Shown piece by piece: positions 19,159-27,765 of a stretch of 64,000 bases of DNA; within the stretch, counting starts at the first letter, position 1, and the number at the start of each line of letters is the position of its first letter. The stretch covers positions 120,618-184,617 of the forward strand of contig DVLI01000017.1 of NCBI GenBank assembly GCA_018715595.1, written 5' to 3'. Position numbers and translations under genes: made by a program. The notes under the pieces were generated by a model. That model was given only the letters and a program-made list of their open reading frames with translations. It was not told the DNA's origin and ran no database searches. This stretch comes from Candidatus Caccoplasma merdavium. Its GTDB lineage: Bacteria; Bacteroidota; Bacteroidia; Bacteroidales; UBA11471.

Positions 19159-19518
19159 ATGGAACTGAAAGGCCGTATCATTCAAGTCATGCCGTTGCAG
19201 AGCGGCATCGGCCAGGTGAGTGGAAAAGAGTGGAAAAAGCAAGAATATATCTTGGAAACCCAGGAGCAGTATCCGCGTAAGGTATGTTTCCAGTTGAGCG
19301 GGAATCGCATCGAGCAATATCCTTTGTCGGTGGGCGAGGAGGTTATTGTCAGTTTCGACCTCGAAAGTCGGGAGGCAAAAGGCCGTTGGTACACCGATGT
19401 GAGGGCTTGGAAGGTCGAGAAGGCCCAGCCGGCGGCACCGGCCGCAGGCGGCGACATCGTGCCTCCGCCACCTGTCGATTTTGCGCCCGATGACTCGACG
19501 AGCGATATGCCCTTCTGA
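19159..19518 (+). CDS. DUF3127 protein
   Basis: A 119-residue acidic protein with a compact N-terminal beta domain (MELKGRIIQVMP, KQEYILETQEQYPRKVCFQLSG, VSFDLESREAKGRWYTDVRAWKVE). The tail is Pro-rich and acidic, ending in SDMPF. The N-terminal pattern and the acidic tail ending in a short hydrophobic tip resemble single-stranded DNA-binding proteins, and the family is thought to be OB-fold-like. It stands alone, converging on the phosphatase gene. A role in nucleic-acid binding is inference only. Confidence 0.85.
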   Translation: MELKGRIIQVMPLQSGIGQVSGKEWKKQEYILETQEQYPRKVCFQLSGNRIEQYPLSVGEEVIVSFDLESREAKGRWYTDVRAWKVEKAQPAAPAAGGDIVPPPPVDFAPDDSTSDMPF

Positions 19519-19537
19519 TGCGTTTGCTCGCGGCAGC

Positions 19538-19577
19538 AAAAAACGCCTCTCCGCATGATGTCGGAGAGGCGTTTTTT
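19538..19577. terminator. Bidirectional terminator
   Basis: A 16-bp perfect stem AAAAAACGCCTCTCCG with an 8-nt loop ends in T7. It is shared by the converging DUF3127 and PHP-phosphatase genes. Confidence 0.92.
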
Positions 19578-19618
19578 TGAGTCGATGGTGCCCGGTTTCG
19601 GCGGTTGTCGGGCCTGAA

Positions 19619-20359
19619 CTATTCGGCCAACAGGTCGTTTTGCAGGTCGGGCAGCATCGGGGCGAGCTTCTGATATTCTTTGGTCGACAGCCATGCACTG
19701 AGGGCGTTTGCCTGCTCTATGTTGTGCAGGTCGCTGCCCAAAAATTCGATCATGCCGTTCTTGCACAGCCACCACGCCACCTCTTTGGCACCTTTGCCGT
19801 AGTAGCCGGCCAGCGAGAGAATATTCACCTGGAAGTGGCACCCGTTGTTGTGCAGGTGTTGATAGACGGCTTTGTCGGCGTGGTAATAGCGGTACCGTTC
19901 GGGGTGTGCCAAGACGGGTTGGAACCCTTTGAGCATGAGCTGGAAAAGGATTTCGTCGAGGTCGATGGGCGCCTGCATGAACGAGTTTTCGACCAGAAGG
20001 CGCTGCCCCGGCAGCGGAATAAAGGCCGATACGCCTTCTTGGAGCAGTGTCTTGAAATGCTGGTCCATGCGGTACTCGGCCGAGTATCGCATTTCGAGGT
20101 CGATACCCTCCTGTCTCAATTTTTCTTGGAGAATGTTGTAGGCGGCATCGATGCTCTCGCGGGTGTTTTCATAAATCTCGTCGATGACGTGCGGGGTGAC
20201 AAAGATGCGGCTTATGCCCCAGGATTGCAGGGCACGGGCAAGAGCTACCGACGATTCGGGGTCGGGCGACCCGTCATCGATGCCGGGTAATATGTGCGCG
20301 TGCAGGTCGGTATGGTAAAACAGCCGGCCGGCTTCTTTCTCTTTATGAAACCATTTCAT
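19619..20359 (-). CDS. PHP-type tyrosine-protein phosphatase (CpsB/CapC/YwqE family)
   Basis: A 246-residue PHP-fold phosphatase. Metal-ligand motifs are visible: HTDLHAH (16-22) followed by LPGIDDG, then VTPHV, LAHPERY and GSDLHN. Relatives dephosphorylate the tyrosine-rich tail of Wzc-like kinases and so control polysaccharide length and export. The Wzc-like kinase is encoded about 8 kb away, which supports that role. The start at 20359 removes 34 upstream residues that overlap the promoter. It converges on the DUF3127 gene. Confidence 0.88.
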   Translation of the reverse strand: MKWFHKEKEAGRLFYHTDLHAHILPGIDDGSPDPESSVALARALQSWGISRIFVTPHVIDEIYENTRESIDAAYNILQEKLRQEGIDLEMRYSAEYRMDQHFKTLLQEGVSAFIPLPGQRLLVENSFMQAPIDLDEILFQLMLKGFQPVLAHPERYRYYHADKAVYQHLHNNGCHFQVNILSLAGYYGKGAKEVAWWLCKNGMIEFLGSDLHNIEQANALSAWLSTKEYQKLAPMLPDLQNDLLAE

Positions 20360-20430
20360 GAGATAGTCGTTTGGTTTTGGCGTGGGGCAAAGATATGTTA
20401 TCGACACACTTAACCCCCTGAAATCATATA

Positions 20431-20462
20431 CAAAGGTAATACAAAAGTGGTACCGAAACAAA
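20431..20462 (-). promoter_or_regulatory. Promoter of the PHP-phosphatase gene
   Basis: Minus-strand TTTG (20462-20459), a 20-nt spacer and TACCTTTG (20438-20431) fit the Bacteroidetes consensus exactly. A second TATCTTTG lies at 20395-20388 without a -33 box. This promoter and that of rpmE2 account for most of the 322-bp gap 20360-20681. Confidence 0.72.
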
Positions 20463-20581
20463 TTCGTGTGGCCGGTGGTGTTTTCTTTTTAAAGCCTTTC
20501 GACATGTCGGTTCTACGGCTTGCCAAAGCAATAGTATCAATACATGGGTGGCGGCTTTTCTGTAAAAAGAAGAAAAATATT

Positions 20582-20611
20582 TTTGTAAATCAAAAGTTAT
20601 GCGTACATTTG
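20582..20611 (+). promoter_or_regulatory. Promoter of rpmE2
   Basis: TTTG (20582-20585), an 18-nt spacer and TACATTTG (20604-20611) match the Bacteroidetes pattern. The inferred transcript has a leader of about 60 nt. Confidence 0.7.
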
Positions 20612-20681
20612 CAAGCCATTATAAAAAATACGCACGTTTTACCACCGTGCTTTGATTTGTAAATATATAAAAAGATATACA

Positions 20682-20945
20682 ATGAAAAAAGGAATTCACC
20701 CCGAGAATTATCGTCCGGTAGTATTCAAAGACATGTCGAACGATGAGATTTTTATTACCCGTTCCACGGTAGCTGCCAAAGACACTATCGAGATTGACGG
20801 TGTAACCTATCCGTTGGTAAAACTTGAAATCACCAGTTCTTCACACCCCTTCTTCACCGGTAAACAGAAACTGGTCGACACGGCTGGTCGCGTAGACAAG
20901 TTTATGAGCCGTTATGCAAAACACATGCAGAACAAAAAGAAATAA
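20682..20945 (+). CDS. rpmE2: 50S ribosomal protein L31 type B (bL31B)
   Basis: An 87-residue protein with the type B pattern [27 protein letters not shown] and [10 protein letters not shown]. The zinc-binding cysteines of type A are missing, so it is the zinc-independent form. The start at 20682 lies ten codons inside a longer frame and gives the conserved N-terminus. It is monocistronic, with its own promoter and terminator. Confidence 0.96.
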   Translation: MKKGIHPENYRPVVFKDMSNDEIFITRSTVAAKDTIEIDGVTYPLVKLEITSSSHPFFTGKQKLVDTAGRVDKFMSRYAKHMQNKKK

Positions 20946-20960
20946 TCTGTTCTTACCATA

Positions 20961-21006
20961 AAAACGAAGCGGGGCGAAACCGAAAAGTTTCGCCCCGCTT
21001 CGTTTT
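20961..21006 (+). terminator. Terminator of rpmE2
   Basis: A 20-bp perfect stem (AAAACGAAGCGGGGCGAAAC) closes a 6-nt loop and ends in TTTTT. Flanking A residues allow action in both directions, so it may also stop the minus-strand Wzi transcript. Confidence 0.93.
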
Positions 21007-21088
21007 TCATTGTTGGCCTTTGATGAGAAAGCGTGTGTCCGCTTCTTGGGGGAGTGAAATGTTGCCGGGGTAGACCGGGGGCTCTTTT

Positions 21089-22552
21089 TCAGAACAGGCG
21101 CCCCGACTTGCGTACCCCGATTTGCAAGGCCCAGTTGTTGCCGACCAATGTCCCGCCGTCGGCTGCCGCACTGAGACCAAATCGCCAACCCTTCAATGCC
21201 TTTGGCGCATAATGGACTTCGAGCAATCCCGAGAATCCTTTTTCCATTTTTACATAGGGAACATATTGGTTACCCCAACCTCGTTGCAGGGAGGCCAAGA
21301 AACGGTAGTTGAACTCTCGGGTTATGTACCCGTCGATGCCGATGTGCAGTGCTTCTACACGGGAGCTCTTGAATCCCAGGTAGCCGTCGCCGTTGTAGCC
21401 GGGCGAGAGCAGGAGCGGATTGCCTATCGTGTGGCCGCGGTGTACCCAGCCGTTGTAGACGGCATGCCCATAATACCAGTCGCCGGCACTTACCTGTATA
21501 GGTATCTGTTGTGTCTTGTCATACAGGAAAGGCCCGCTTTGGTCGCGGGTTTCGAGAAACTCCACCACCACGCCACCTACAATGGGATAGGCTTGTTTGC
21601 TGCGGTACTCGATGCCCCAAAGACCGTCGAACTTGTTGCGGAATATCATGCCCGAGTGGTCGTCGAACGGGTGTTCGTGGTAGATGCGTCCCTCCCAGTT
21701 CTTTTGTCGGGTACCCACGGCAAAAAGGTAGGAGCCGAGGTGGTTGCCCGTTACATTCACCTGGTCGATGCCGGGGGAATCTTCACCTCCGGCCAGCGGC
21801 ACGAATACCTTGAAATATTGTATGATGTCATCGGGGAAATCACAGATTATCTTATTATTTCTATATGTTTTTCCGCCGAACTGGGCGGCCATGTCGATGC
21901 CCACGATGCCGTAGTAACGTTTACTCGTTTTCCCGAAACGTAACAACAGGTACTTGCGGTGGTAGAGCAGTCCCCGGGTGTAGTTTTGGCCGGCTCCGTG
22001 TGTCTGGTATTGGTATTTGTCATCGACGAAGCGTCCGTAGGCGAGTTCTCCCTTGATTTGTACCGTTCCGTGGGTCCACGGGAAATTGACAAAGTCGGGA
22101 ATCCCCACACGCACCTGAGGTATGGGGCGGCTGTTTCCGCTCCACACCCAACCGCCGCTGCTCAATGCCTTGTCCCACAGCAGGGAATATTCTTCCTTGC
22201 TGCCCACCATGAGGCCGAGTGCCAGAAACCGCAACTCGGCATAAGCCTGTTGCACATAACCCGGTATGTCGTCGTTGTAGGAGGTCATGGCGTCGAGTCC
22301 GAATCCATAGGAGAAACGGCGTGAGGTGTCGATGTCCTGAATGACCGCAGCCCGCAGATAACCGGTATTGGGCGTGAACGATACGGTCCCGCCCCGGTTG
22401 TTCATGAGGTAGAACGGGGTGTATTCGCCACCGCCGGCTATGATGTTGGCTTCGACACTGTAATCGAGTTTTATCTTTTGAGGCTGTCCGCAAAGCGGGT
22501 GGAAGGCGAAAGCCAGGGTCAGCGCGAGAAGGAAAGAACGGAACCGTGTCAT
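21089..22552 (-). CDS. Capsule assembly Wzi-like outer-membrane protein
   Basis: A 487-residue beta-barrel protein with a signal peptide (1-22, ending LCG). Features typical of the family are LDYSVEANIIAGGGEYTPFYLMNN, repeated amphipathic strands and GYNGDGYLGFKSSRVEALHIG. In E. coli, Wzi anchors capsule polysaccharide at the cell surface. Here it closes the polysaccharide region, five bases after a lipoprotein gene, so the two are co-transcribed. Confidence 0.85.
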   Translation of the reverse strand: MTRFRSFLLALTLAFAFHPLCGQPQKIKLDYSVEANIIAGGGEYTPFYLMNNRGGTVSFTPNTGYLRAAVIQDIDTSRRFSYGFGLDAMTSYNDDIPGYVQQAYAELRFLALGLMVGSKEEYSLLWDKALSSGGWVWSGNSRPIPQVRVGIPDFVNFPWTHGTVQIKGELAYGRFVDDKYQYQTHGAGQNYTRGLLYHRKYLLLRFGKTSKRYYGIVGIDMAAQFGGKTYRNNKIICDFPDDIIQYFKVFVPLAGGEDSPGIDQVNVTGNHLGSYLFAVGTRQKNWEGRIYHEHPFDDHSGMIFRNKFDGLWGIEYRSKQAYPIVGGVVVEFLETRDQSGPFLYDKTQQIPIQVSAGDWYYGHAVYNGWVHRGHTIGNPLLLSPGYNGDGYLGFKSSRVEALHIGIDGYITREFNYRFLASLQRGWGNQYVPYVKMEKGFSGLLEVHYAPKALKGWRFGLSAAADGGTLVGNNWALQIGVRKSGRLF

Positions 22553-22557
22553 GGCGA

Positions 22558-22986
22558 CTAAAATTTATGGAAGAAGTACAGGGTGTCACGGCACGACAAG
22601 GTGAGATTGCGGCGTGAGACCTCGTCGATGCGGAATCGCTTTTCGCTTTTCCCGCCGAAGTGATAGGGAGCCTCTTTGAGGTTGAACTGGCTGACCGAGG
22701 GGAAGGTTATCGACAGGGAATCGCCCGCAACGGTGTATAGCCCGAACAGCCGGTTGCTGCCGTTGCCGACGTTGCGCTTTTGCAATTCAAACACGCCACG
22801 GTCGAAACAGTAATAAATGGAGTCGTTGGTAAAGGTCTCTCCTGTCGGATATTCACAATCCCGGAATTGCCAACGGCCGTAGAGTTTGTCTTCTTCGCTT
22901 TTTTGGCAACTCGACAACCCGAGTATCAGCAAGAGCGCACCCAGTATAAACAAAATGTAGGAGGTGAGCTGTTTGTCAAATTTCAT
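22558..22986 (-). CDS. Small lipoprotein, lipocalin-like
   Basis: A 142-residue protein with a lipobox (LGLSSC, Cys27). The 115 residues after it are beta-rich and look like a small lipocalin-type domain (LYGRWQFRDCEYPTGETF, YYCFDRGVFELQ). A conserved arrangement directly before wzi suggests a role in surface polysaccharide assembly, but no function is known to me. The gene is five bases from wzi. Confidence 0.7.
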   Translation of the reverse strand: MKFDKQLTSYILFILGALLLILGLSSCQKSEEDKLYGRWQFRDCEYPTGETFTNDSIYYCFDRGVFELQKRNVGNGSNRLFGLYTVAGDSLSITFPSVSQFNLKEAPYHFGGKSEKRFRIDEVSRRNLTLSCRDTLYFFHKF

Positions 22987-23068
22987 ATCACACTTCGTTA
23001 TTTGTGTGCCCGGTGTTTTCTGGGGAGAAGTGGTTCACCCCGTGAGGCACGAAAAACATGAGTCGCTG

Positions 23069-23076
23069 CAAAGGTA
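23069..23076 (-). promoter_or_regulatory. Possible -7 box for the lipoprotein-wzi pair
   Basis: Minus-strand TACCTTTG about 85 nt ahead of the lipoprotein start matches TAnnTTTG. The expected -33 position reads CACC, so only one box is supported. Confidence 0.45.
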
Positions 23077-23153
23077 ATGATATGTTTCTATACTTCGGTG
23101 CAGAATCGTTGCATTCCTGCGGCGAATGTCCCTCATGCGGTGGTCGTGAAGAA

Positions 23154-23849
23154 TTACAAACGGTTGGTGTAGAGGCGCAGGGCAAATCTCACATACGGCC
23201 CGATGCGGGTGATGCGGGCCGGTTGGGCGATAAACCGCCACAGCCATTCGCAGTTGATGCGTTGCAGCAGTTTCGGAGCCCGTTTGAAGTGGCCCACATA
23301 CAAGTCAAAACTACCGCCCAAGCCTTGATAGACGGCCTTGTGCACGTTCAGCATCTCTTCCATGAGATATTCCTGGCGCGGAGAGCCCATCGCCACGAAT
23401 ATGTAGTCGGGTTTCTTCTCCGCGATGAGGTCGAGTAACTGGGCTTTTTCGGCGTCGTCTTTGAAAAAGCCGTTGCGGTATCCGGCGATGTTTATGGCGG
23501 GGAAGTCTTTTCGCAATTTGCCGACGGTGGCCTCGATGACTTCGTCGGTCGAGCCTATTAGGTAGATGGTTGCCGACGGGTGGGCGGCGATGATTTTCAG
23601 CCACAATTCACAGCCGGGAAGTCTGACGGCCTTTTCAAATCCTTTTTTCTGCGCAGCCTTTACGGCTCCCATTCCGTCGCAGTAGCCGATGTTGCTGTTG
23701 ATGATTTGTTTCAGGCGGTCAGAGGCTTTGACGACTTTCTCGGCATTGACGGCTACTAAAATGCCTTTGTGGTTGTCGGCGTGAGTTATGAGTTGTTCTT
23801 CGGAAACGAAAGGATATACCTCTATTCCGTTCATCGAAAATTTTTCCAT
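23154..23849 (-). CDS. WecG/TagA/CpsF family glycosyltransferase (GT26)
   Basis: A 231-residue GT26 enzyme. These proteins add N-acetylmannosamine, N-acetylmannosaminuronate or glucose-type sugars to a lipid-linked intermediate. Family motifs are NIGYCDGMGAV, RLPGCELW, YLIGSTDEV, IFVAMGSPRQEYLM and GLGGSFDLYVGHFKRAP. It lies between the GT4 pair and the lipoprotein-wzi pair. It probably has its own promoter, with a hairpin in the leader. Confidence 0.9.
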   Translation of the reverse strand: MEKFSMNGIEVYPFVSEEQLITHADNHKGILVAVNAEKVVKASDRLKQIINSNIGYCDGMGAVKAAQKKGFEKAVRLPGCELWLKIIAAHPSATIYLIGSTDEVIEATVGKLRKDFPAINIAGYRNGFFKDDAEKAQLLDLIAEKKPDYIFVAMGSPRQEYLMEEMLNVHKAVYQGLGGSFDLYVGHFKRAPKLLQRINCEWLWRFIAQPARITRIGPYVRFALRLYTNRL

Positions 23850-23877
23850 TCGTTTGTTTCTCAGTGTGTTTTTATGG

Positions 23878-23905
23878 TAAAAAGTCCACGGAGCAAGAGC
23901 TCCGT
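23878..23905 (-). terminator. Hairpin with T-run ahead of the GT26 gene
   Basis: On the minus strand ACGGAGC-TCTT-GCTCCGT is followed by GGACTTTTTA. It resembles a short terminator for the upstream GT4 transcript. It also lies just after a likely -7 box, at the very start of the GT26 leader. Confidence 0.5.
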
Positions 23906-23915
23906 TTCATATTTC

Positions 23916-23947
23916 CAAAGGTAACAAAATTGTTTCGGTGATGCAAG
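23916..23947 (-). promoter_or_regulatory. Probable promoter of the GT26 gene
   Basis: Minus-strand CTTG (23947-23944), 20 nt, then TACCTTTG (23923-23916). The -7 box is exact and the -33 box has one mismatch. Confidence 0.55.
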
Positions 23948-24039
23948 ATCGACAGTAGGAAAAATGTCAATGGCAACTTCTGCTTTCTTGCTTTTTTGTT
24001 GCATAGTCATTACATGTTGAAAAACACTGCCGACCGCGG

Positions 24040-25089
24040 TTACAGGTAGCGGGAATAGAGTTCGGTCAGTTCGCGTTCGATGTTTTCAGGGAAATATTTC
24101 TTGCTCATTTCTTCGGCTGCGTGAGACATCGTGGCGCGTGCTTCGGGGTGGTCGATAAACCATTGTATCGCAGTGGCAATACCATCGATGTCTCCGGCGT
24201 CGATTAGCCGGCCGGTCACTCCCTCGGCGATGATTTCGGGTATCGACCCGACGCGGGAGGCCAATGTGGGCATGCCGTATGACATGGCTTCGAGAATCGA
24301 TATGGGCATTCCCTCGAAATAGGAGGGGAGCACATATACATCTCCGAACGTGAACAACCGGCATTTTTCTTCGCCTGCCACGAACCCGTGATAGTCGAGC
24401 ATGTCGGCAATTTGCCATCGCTCGGTTTCTTGCTCGAAGGCTTGCATGTCGCCCAGACCGCCGATATGTAACTTTACTTTTCCCGATAATGAGTCTTTGT
24501 GTTTGCCCAAAGCCTGCAACAAATCATAGAACCCTTTTGGTCGGGTGAGGTTTCCCAGGAACACGAGATGCAGCAGCCCGTCGTCTTTTTTTTCGCCCAC
24601 CTTTTGCGGGGGCAGTATGATGTTGTCGATGATGTCGATGTGGGGACAGCCGAGATTGTGATAAAAATCTTTCCAGGATTCACTCAGCACGATGAGCGAA
24701 TCGCATTTGAGAAGGGTGCGCCGGATAAACTTCGGGCAGGTGTTGATGAAGTGGACGAAGTGTCCGCTGTGCATGTGGCAGAGAATCTTCACGTCGAAAA
24801 GCCGGCAAATGGAAATATAAAGGCTTTTGCGGTAAAACGATTTCCCGCTGGCGCAGTGAAGATGCACGATTTTGACCTGCTTCCGCAGGAGTAAGACGAA
24901 GAGTTTCACGGCGGCCGACAATCCCGTGAGTTGCCTTGCCAGAAAATGCTTGCTGTTGCTGGTCGGGATAAACCGGAAGGTCTCGAAAATCTGGGCGTAG
25001 GCATGCAGCACTTGTGCGATTCCCCCTTTGGGATTGTGGTAGTCGACGCCCATCGTCAAGATGTGTTTTGCTATGGTATTGGGAATCAT
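24040..25089 (-). CDS. GT4 family glycosyltransferase
   Basis: A 349-residue GT-B enzyme. The N-terminal half has the glycine loop HNPKGGIAQVL. The C-terminal half has the donor-binding signature YFEGMPISILEAMSYGMPTLAS, with the paired Glu of the E-x7-E motif (here E and E around GMPISIL). It probably adds one sugar to the polysaccharide repeat unit at the inner membrane; donor and acceptor cannot be told from sequence. It lies 30 bp after another GT4 gene on the same strand. Confidence 0.88.
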   Translation of the reverse strand: MIPNTIAKHILTMGVDYHNPKGGIAQVLHAYAQIFETFRFIPTSNSKHFLARQLTGLSAAVKLFVLLLRKQVKIVHLHCASGKSFYRKSLYISICRLFDVKILCHMHSGHFVHFINTCPKFIRRTLLKCDSLIVLSESWKDFYHNLGCPHIDIIDNIILPPQKVGEKKDDGLLHLVFLGNLTRPKGFYDLLQALGKHKDSLSGKVKLHIGGLGDMQAFEQETERWQIADMLDYHGFVAGEEKCRLFTFGDVYVLPSYFEGMPISILEAMSYGMPTLASRVGSIPEIIAEGVTGRLIDAGDIDGIATAIQWFIDHPEARATMSHAAEEMSKKYFPENIERELTELYSRYL

Positions 25090-25119
25090 GGTAGGAAGGT
25101 GTAGGGTAGTTATGGTGTG

Positions 25120-26160
25120 TCAGGGAGTTTGGTAGGCTTTGATGTAATTCTGTGCCGTGGCGGCGATGTCGAAATGGCTAAGGGCGAATTCCCGGGCCGG
25201 ATATGTCTTTGCCAAGTATTCGGGATAGTGTTGCATGATTGCGGCTATTTTTTCGGCACACATCTCGGCGTTTCCCGTTTCGAAGGAGGTCCCGTATTTT
25301 CCTCCATCGATGATTTCCATGGGGCCCGGTATGTCGGGTATGAGTACGGGAACGCCGGCGCAAACGGCTTCGGCAATGGTGAGCCCGAAACCTTCTTGCC
25401 GGGAGGGGTGCACGAGCAGTTGGTACTCATGCAGGTGCCGGTAGATATATTTCCGGTCGCGGGCGCCCAAGAAAGTCACCTGGTTTTCGAGCCCGAGTTC
25501 ACAGGCAAGACGTTTCAGCTCGTCGGTATCGGGCCCGTCGCCGATGAGGTCGGCCGACCAATCGGTGAGGTGGTGCCGATGTATGAGCAGGTGCAGGGCT
25601 CTCAATAAGAGGTCCTGACCCTTTTGGTGCATTTGTTGCCTCCCGATTTGCACCATGCGGAACCTGGGCGTCTCTTCGTTGCCGGTCTTGACCGTGATGT
25701 CGGTGGTTTTTATGCCGTTGTATATGACTTCCGACGGTCGATGATAGCGCTGTTGAATGTCTTGCGCTACATATTCCGAGATGGAAAATATCTTGTCGAA
25801 CCGCTTCTGTTGCATAATGTCGATGCCATTGGTGTGTGCCGTGAAGAAGTATCTGGCTTTTTTCAGCCGGACAAGAGCCGGCATGATGTGGTGGTTGTGT
25901 ATGTGCACGACATCGGGGCTCAGGCGGTAGAGCAATGCGTTGAGCCGGAAAAAGGGGTATGGGTTTTTGGCTCCCAGTTTCCGACCGATGATGTATTTCT
26001 TGATGCGGGAATCGATTGTTTGCAGAAGCCGTGCGTCGTTTTCTCTGTTGATGATGACCAAAGCCACCTCTTCGCTTTCGGCCTGGCGGTTCATGATGTC
26101 GATGACCATGGTCTCTGACCCGCCTATGTTGAGGTTGTAAAACAGATGTGCGATTTTCAT
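25120..26160 (-). CDS. GT4 family glycosyltransferase
   Basis: A 346-residue GT-B enzyme opening with MKIAHLFYNLNIGGSE, a typical GT4 N-terminus with the acceptor-side glycine loop. The donor site shows HPSRQEGFGLTIAEA (E-x7-E). The start overlaps the stop of the polymerase gene by ATGA, so translation is coupled. It likely acts in the same repeat-unit assembly as the next GT4 gene. Confidence 0.9.
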   Translation of the reverse strand: MKIAHLFYNLNIGGSETMVIDIMNRQAESEEVALVIINRENDARLLQTIDSRIKKYIIGRKLGAKNPYPFFRLNALLYRLSPDVVHIHNHHIMPALVRLKKARYFFTAHTNGIDIMQQKRFDKIFSISEYVAQDIQQRYHRPSEVIYNGIKTTDITVKTGNEETPRFRMVQIGRQQMHQKGQDLLLRALHLLIHRHHLTDWSADLIGDGPDTDELKRLACELGLENQVTFLGARDRKYIYRHLHEYQLLVHPSRQEGFGLTIAEAVCAGVPVLIPDIPGPMEIIDGGKYGTSFETGNAEMCAEKIAAIMQHYPEYLAKTYPAREFALSHFDIAATAQNYIKAYQTP

Positions 26161-27602
26161 GACGGGAGATTTGACGTTTCACGTTGGGCATTTTCTTGTT
26201 TGGCGGCGAGCAGTATGGCTCCTGTGGCGAGACCCAGTAGCAGCAAACTTTGGTGCGAAATGAGTCCGCCAAAACCACCAACGCCGAAAATCGAAATACT
26301 TACCAGCACGATGAGATAGGAGCGACTGCAAGGCAAGGGTTTGAGCACCCAAAAATAGATGGCCAAATAGTAAAAGGCTTGTAACAGGAAACCGATGAGT
26401 CCGGCATCGAGAATGGTCTGTATCTGTGTGACTTCGACGCGGGCAACCGATTCTTCGCTTTTTGTGACGTCGGAGTAGAATTCGTTGGTGATAACAAACT
26501 GGTTGTTGGTCGTGAGTTCGTCATGTAAGAAACCGAATCCGGTATATTGTTTGCCGCTCGACAGGAGATGGTCGATTTTGGGAAGAATCTGAGCAATTCG
26601 TCCCGTTCCGAATTTAATCAGCAATTCGGGGTCATCAGGGTTCTTGAACACCTCGAATTGCTCGACCAACTGTTGTATGCGCAAAGAGCCGCCGATTGCC
26701 CGGTCGACATAGAAGCCGGCAATGAATATGAGAATGCCGATGCCTATGTATTTCAAGGTTTTCATTACACTTCCCGTGAAGAACAGGGGTGTGAGTAGAA
26801 TACCGCCTATGATGGTGAAAGTGCGACAAGAGATGAGCGCGAGGAGAAACACGATGATGTGTTTGAGTTGCAGGGAGTAGTATTTCATCACGGGGAAAAT
26901 GCACAGGGCCAGCAGGTAAAGTCCCGGGGGATATTTGCGGGGGAAACTGCCCGGGTAGCAATAAAACTTGTAGTAAGTCGAGTAATAACCCGAGTAGGCA
27001 AAGGTGCGCGGCACCAGTATATTTCCTCCGAAGATGAGGCCGTCGATGATGTAGAAGATGCAGATGATATAGGCGTAAGTGATGATTTTGCGGTAGAAAA
27101 TTTTGATGTCGAAATCTTCCCGGGCGAAAATCAGCAGCGGGAACATGAAGTAAATGATACCCCAGTATTCCCGCATGCGGCGTATCTGTATCATGAGTGA
27201 CTCGCTACTTAGCAGGGCCAGTGCGAAGAGAACGGCAAAATACCCTCCCGTAAAGAGCAGCAACTTGTTCAGCGTTTTGTCGCGACGGTATATCACAATG
27301 GTGATTATCGACAGTAGGAGCGCAATGTCCATCCACTTGAACGGGAATGTCTCACTCTCGTCAAAGAACCCATAGCTACCGCACAAAATGGTGAATTGTA
27401 TGAGAAAGTCGTAGCGGTTGCGCAAAAAGGTAGAGAAAAGCACGACCGGCAACAGCAGGTAGGCGACGGGACATTCCAATCCCAAAAGAGTGAGGGTAAT
27501 CAAGAAAATGAATGCCGAGAACAACTCTTGGGGAAAGAGCTGCAAGGGCTCTTTCTCCGAATCGTCGCGTTTTACGGTGGGTGTATACAGGTCGGTAATC
27601 AT
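26157..27602 (-). CDS. O-antigen polymerase-like membrane protein (Wzy/WaaL type)
   Basis: A 481-residue protein with about ten to twelve membrane segments and a large loop near residues 300-390 (RIQQLVEQFEVF, FGTGRIAQI, YTGFGFLHDE). This layout is typical of Wzy polymerases and O-antigen ligases, which join lipid-linked repeat units in the periplasm. Position between the Wzc-like kinase and GT4 genes favours polymerase. Base composition is more AT-rich than in the flanking housekeeping genes. Confidence 0.78.
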   Translation of the reverse strand: MITDLYTPTVKRDDSEKEPLQLFPQELFSAFIFLITLTLLGLECPVAYLLLPVVLFSTFLRNRYDFLIQFTILCGSYGFFDESETFPFKWMDIALLLSIITIVIYRRDKTLNKLLLFTGGYFAVLFALALLSSESLMIQIRRMREYWGIIYFMFPLLIFAREDFDIKIFYRKIITYAYIICIFYIIDGLIFGGNILVPRTFAYSGYYSTYYKFYCYPGSFPRKYPPGLYLLALCIFPVMKYYSLQLKHIIVFLLALISCRTFTIIGGILLTPLFFTGSVMKTLKYIGIGILIFIAGFYVDRAIGGSLRIQQLVEQFEVFKNPDDPELLIKFGTGRIAQILPKIDHLLSSGKQYTGFGFLHDELTTNNQFVITNEFYSDVTKSEESVARVEVTQIQTILDAGLIGFLLQAFYYLAIYFWVLKPLPCSRSYLIVLVSISIFGVGGFGGLISHQSLLLLGLATGAILLAAKQENAQRETSNLPS

Positions 27603-27765
27603 TCTTGTTCTGTCTTTCCGAAATTAGGCTAACCTCGTTTCCCCGGCTCTTGTATCGGCGTGCGATATTGTCGAGGGTATATGTGTGCCGCGTTGTCGTC
27701 GGCCCTTTCCTTTGAGAAATAGGACGGACAAGTGTGCGACAGGGATAATACCGAAAATTCCGCGT

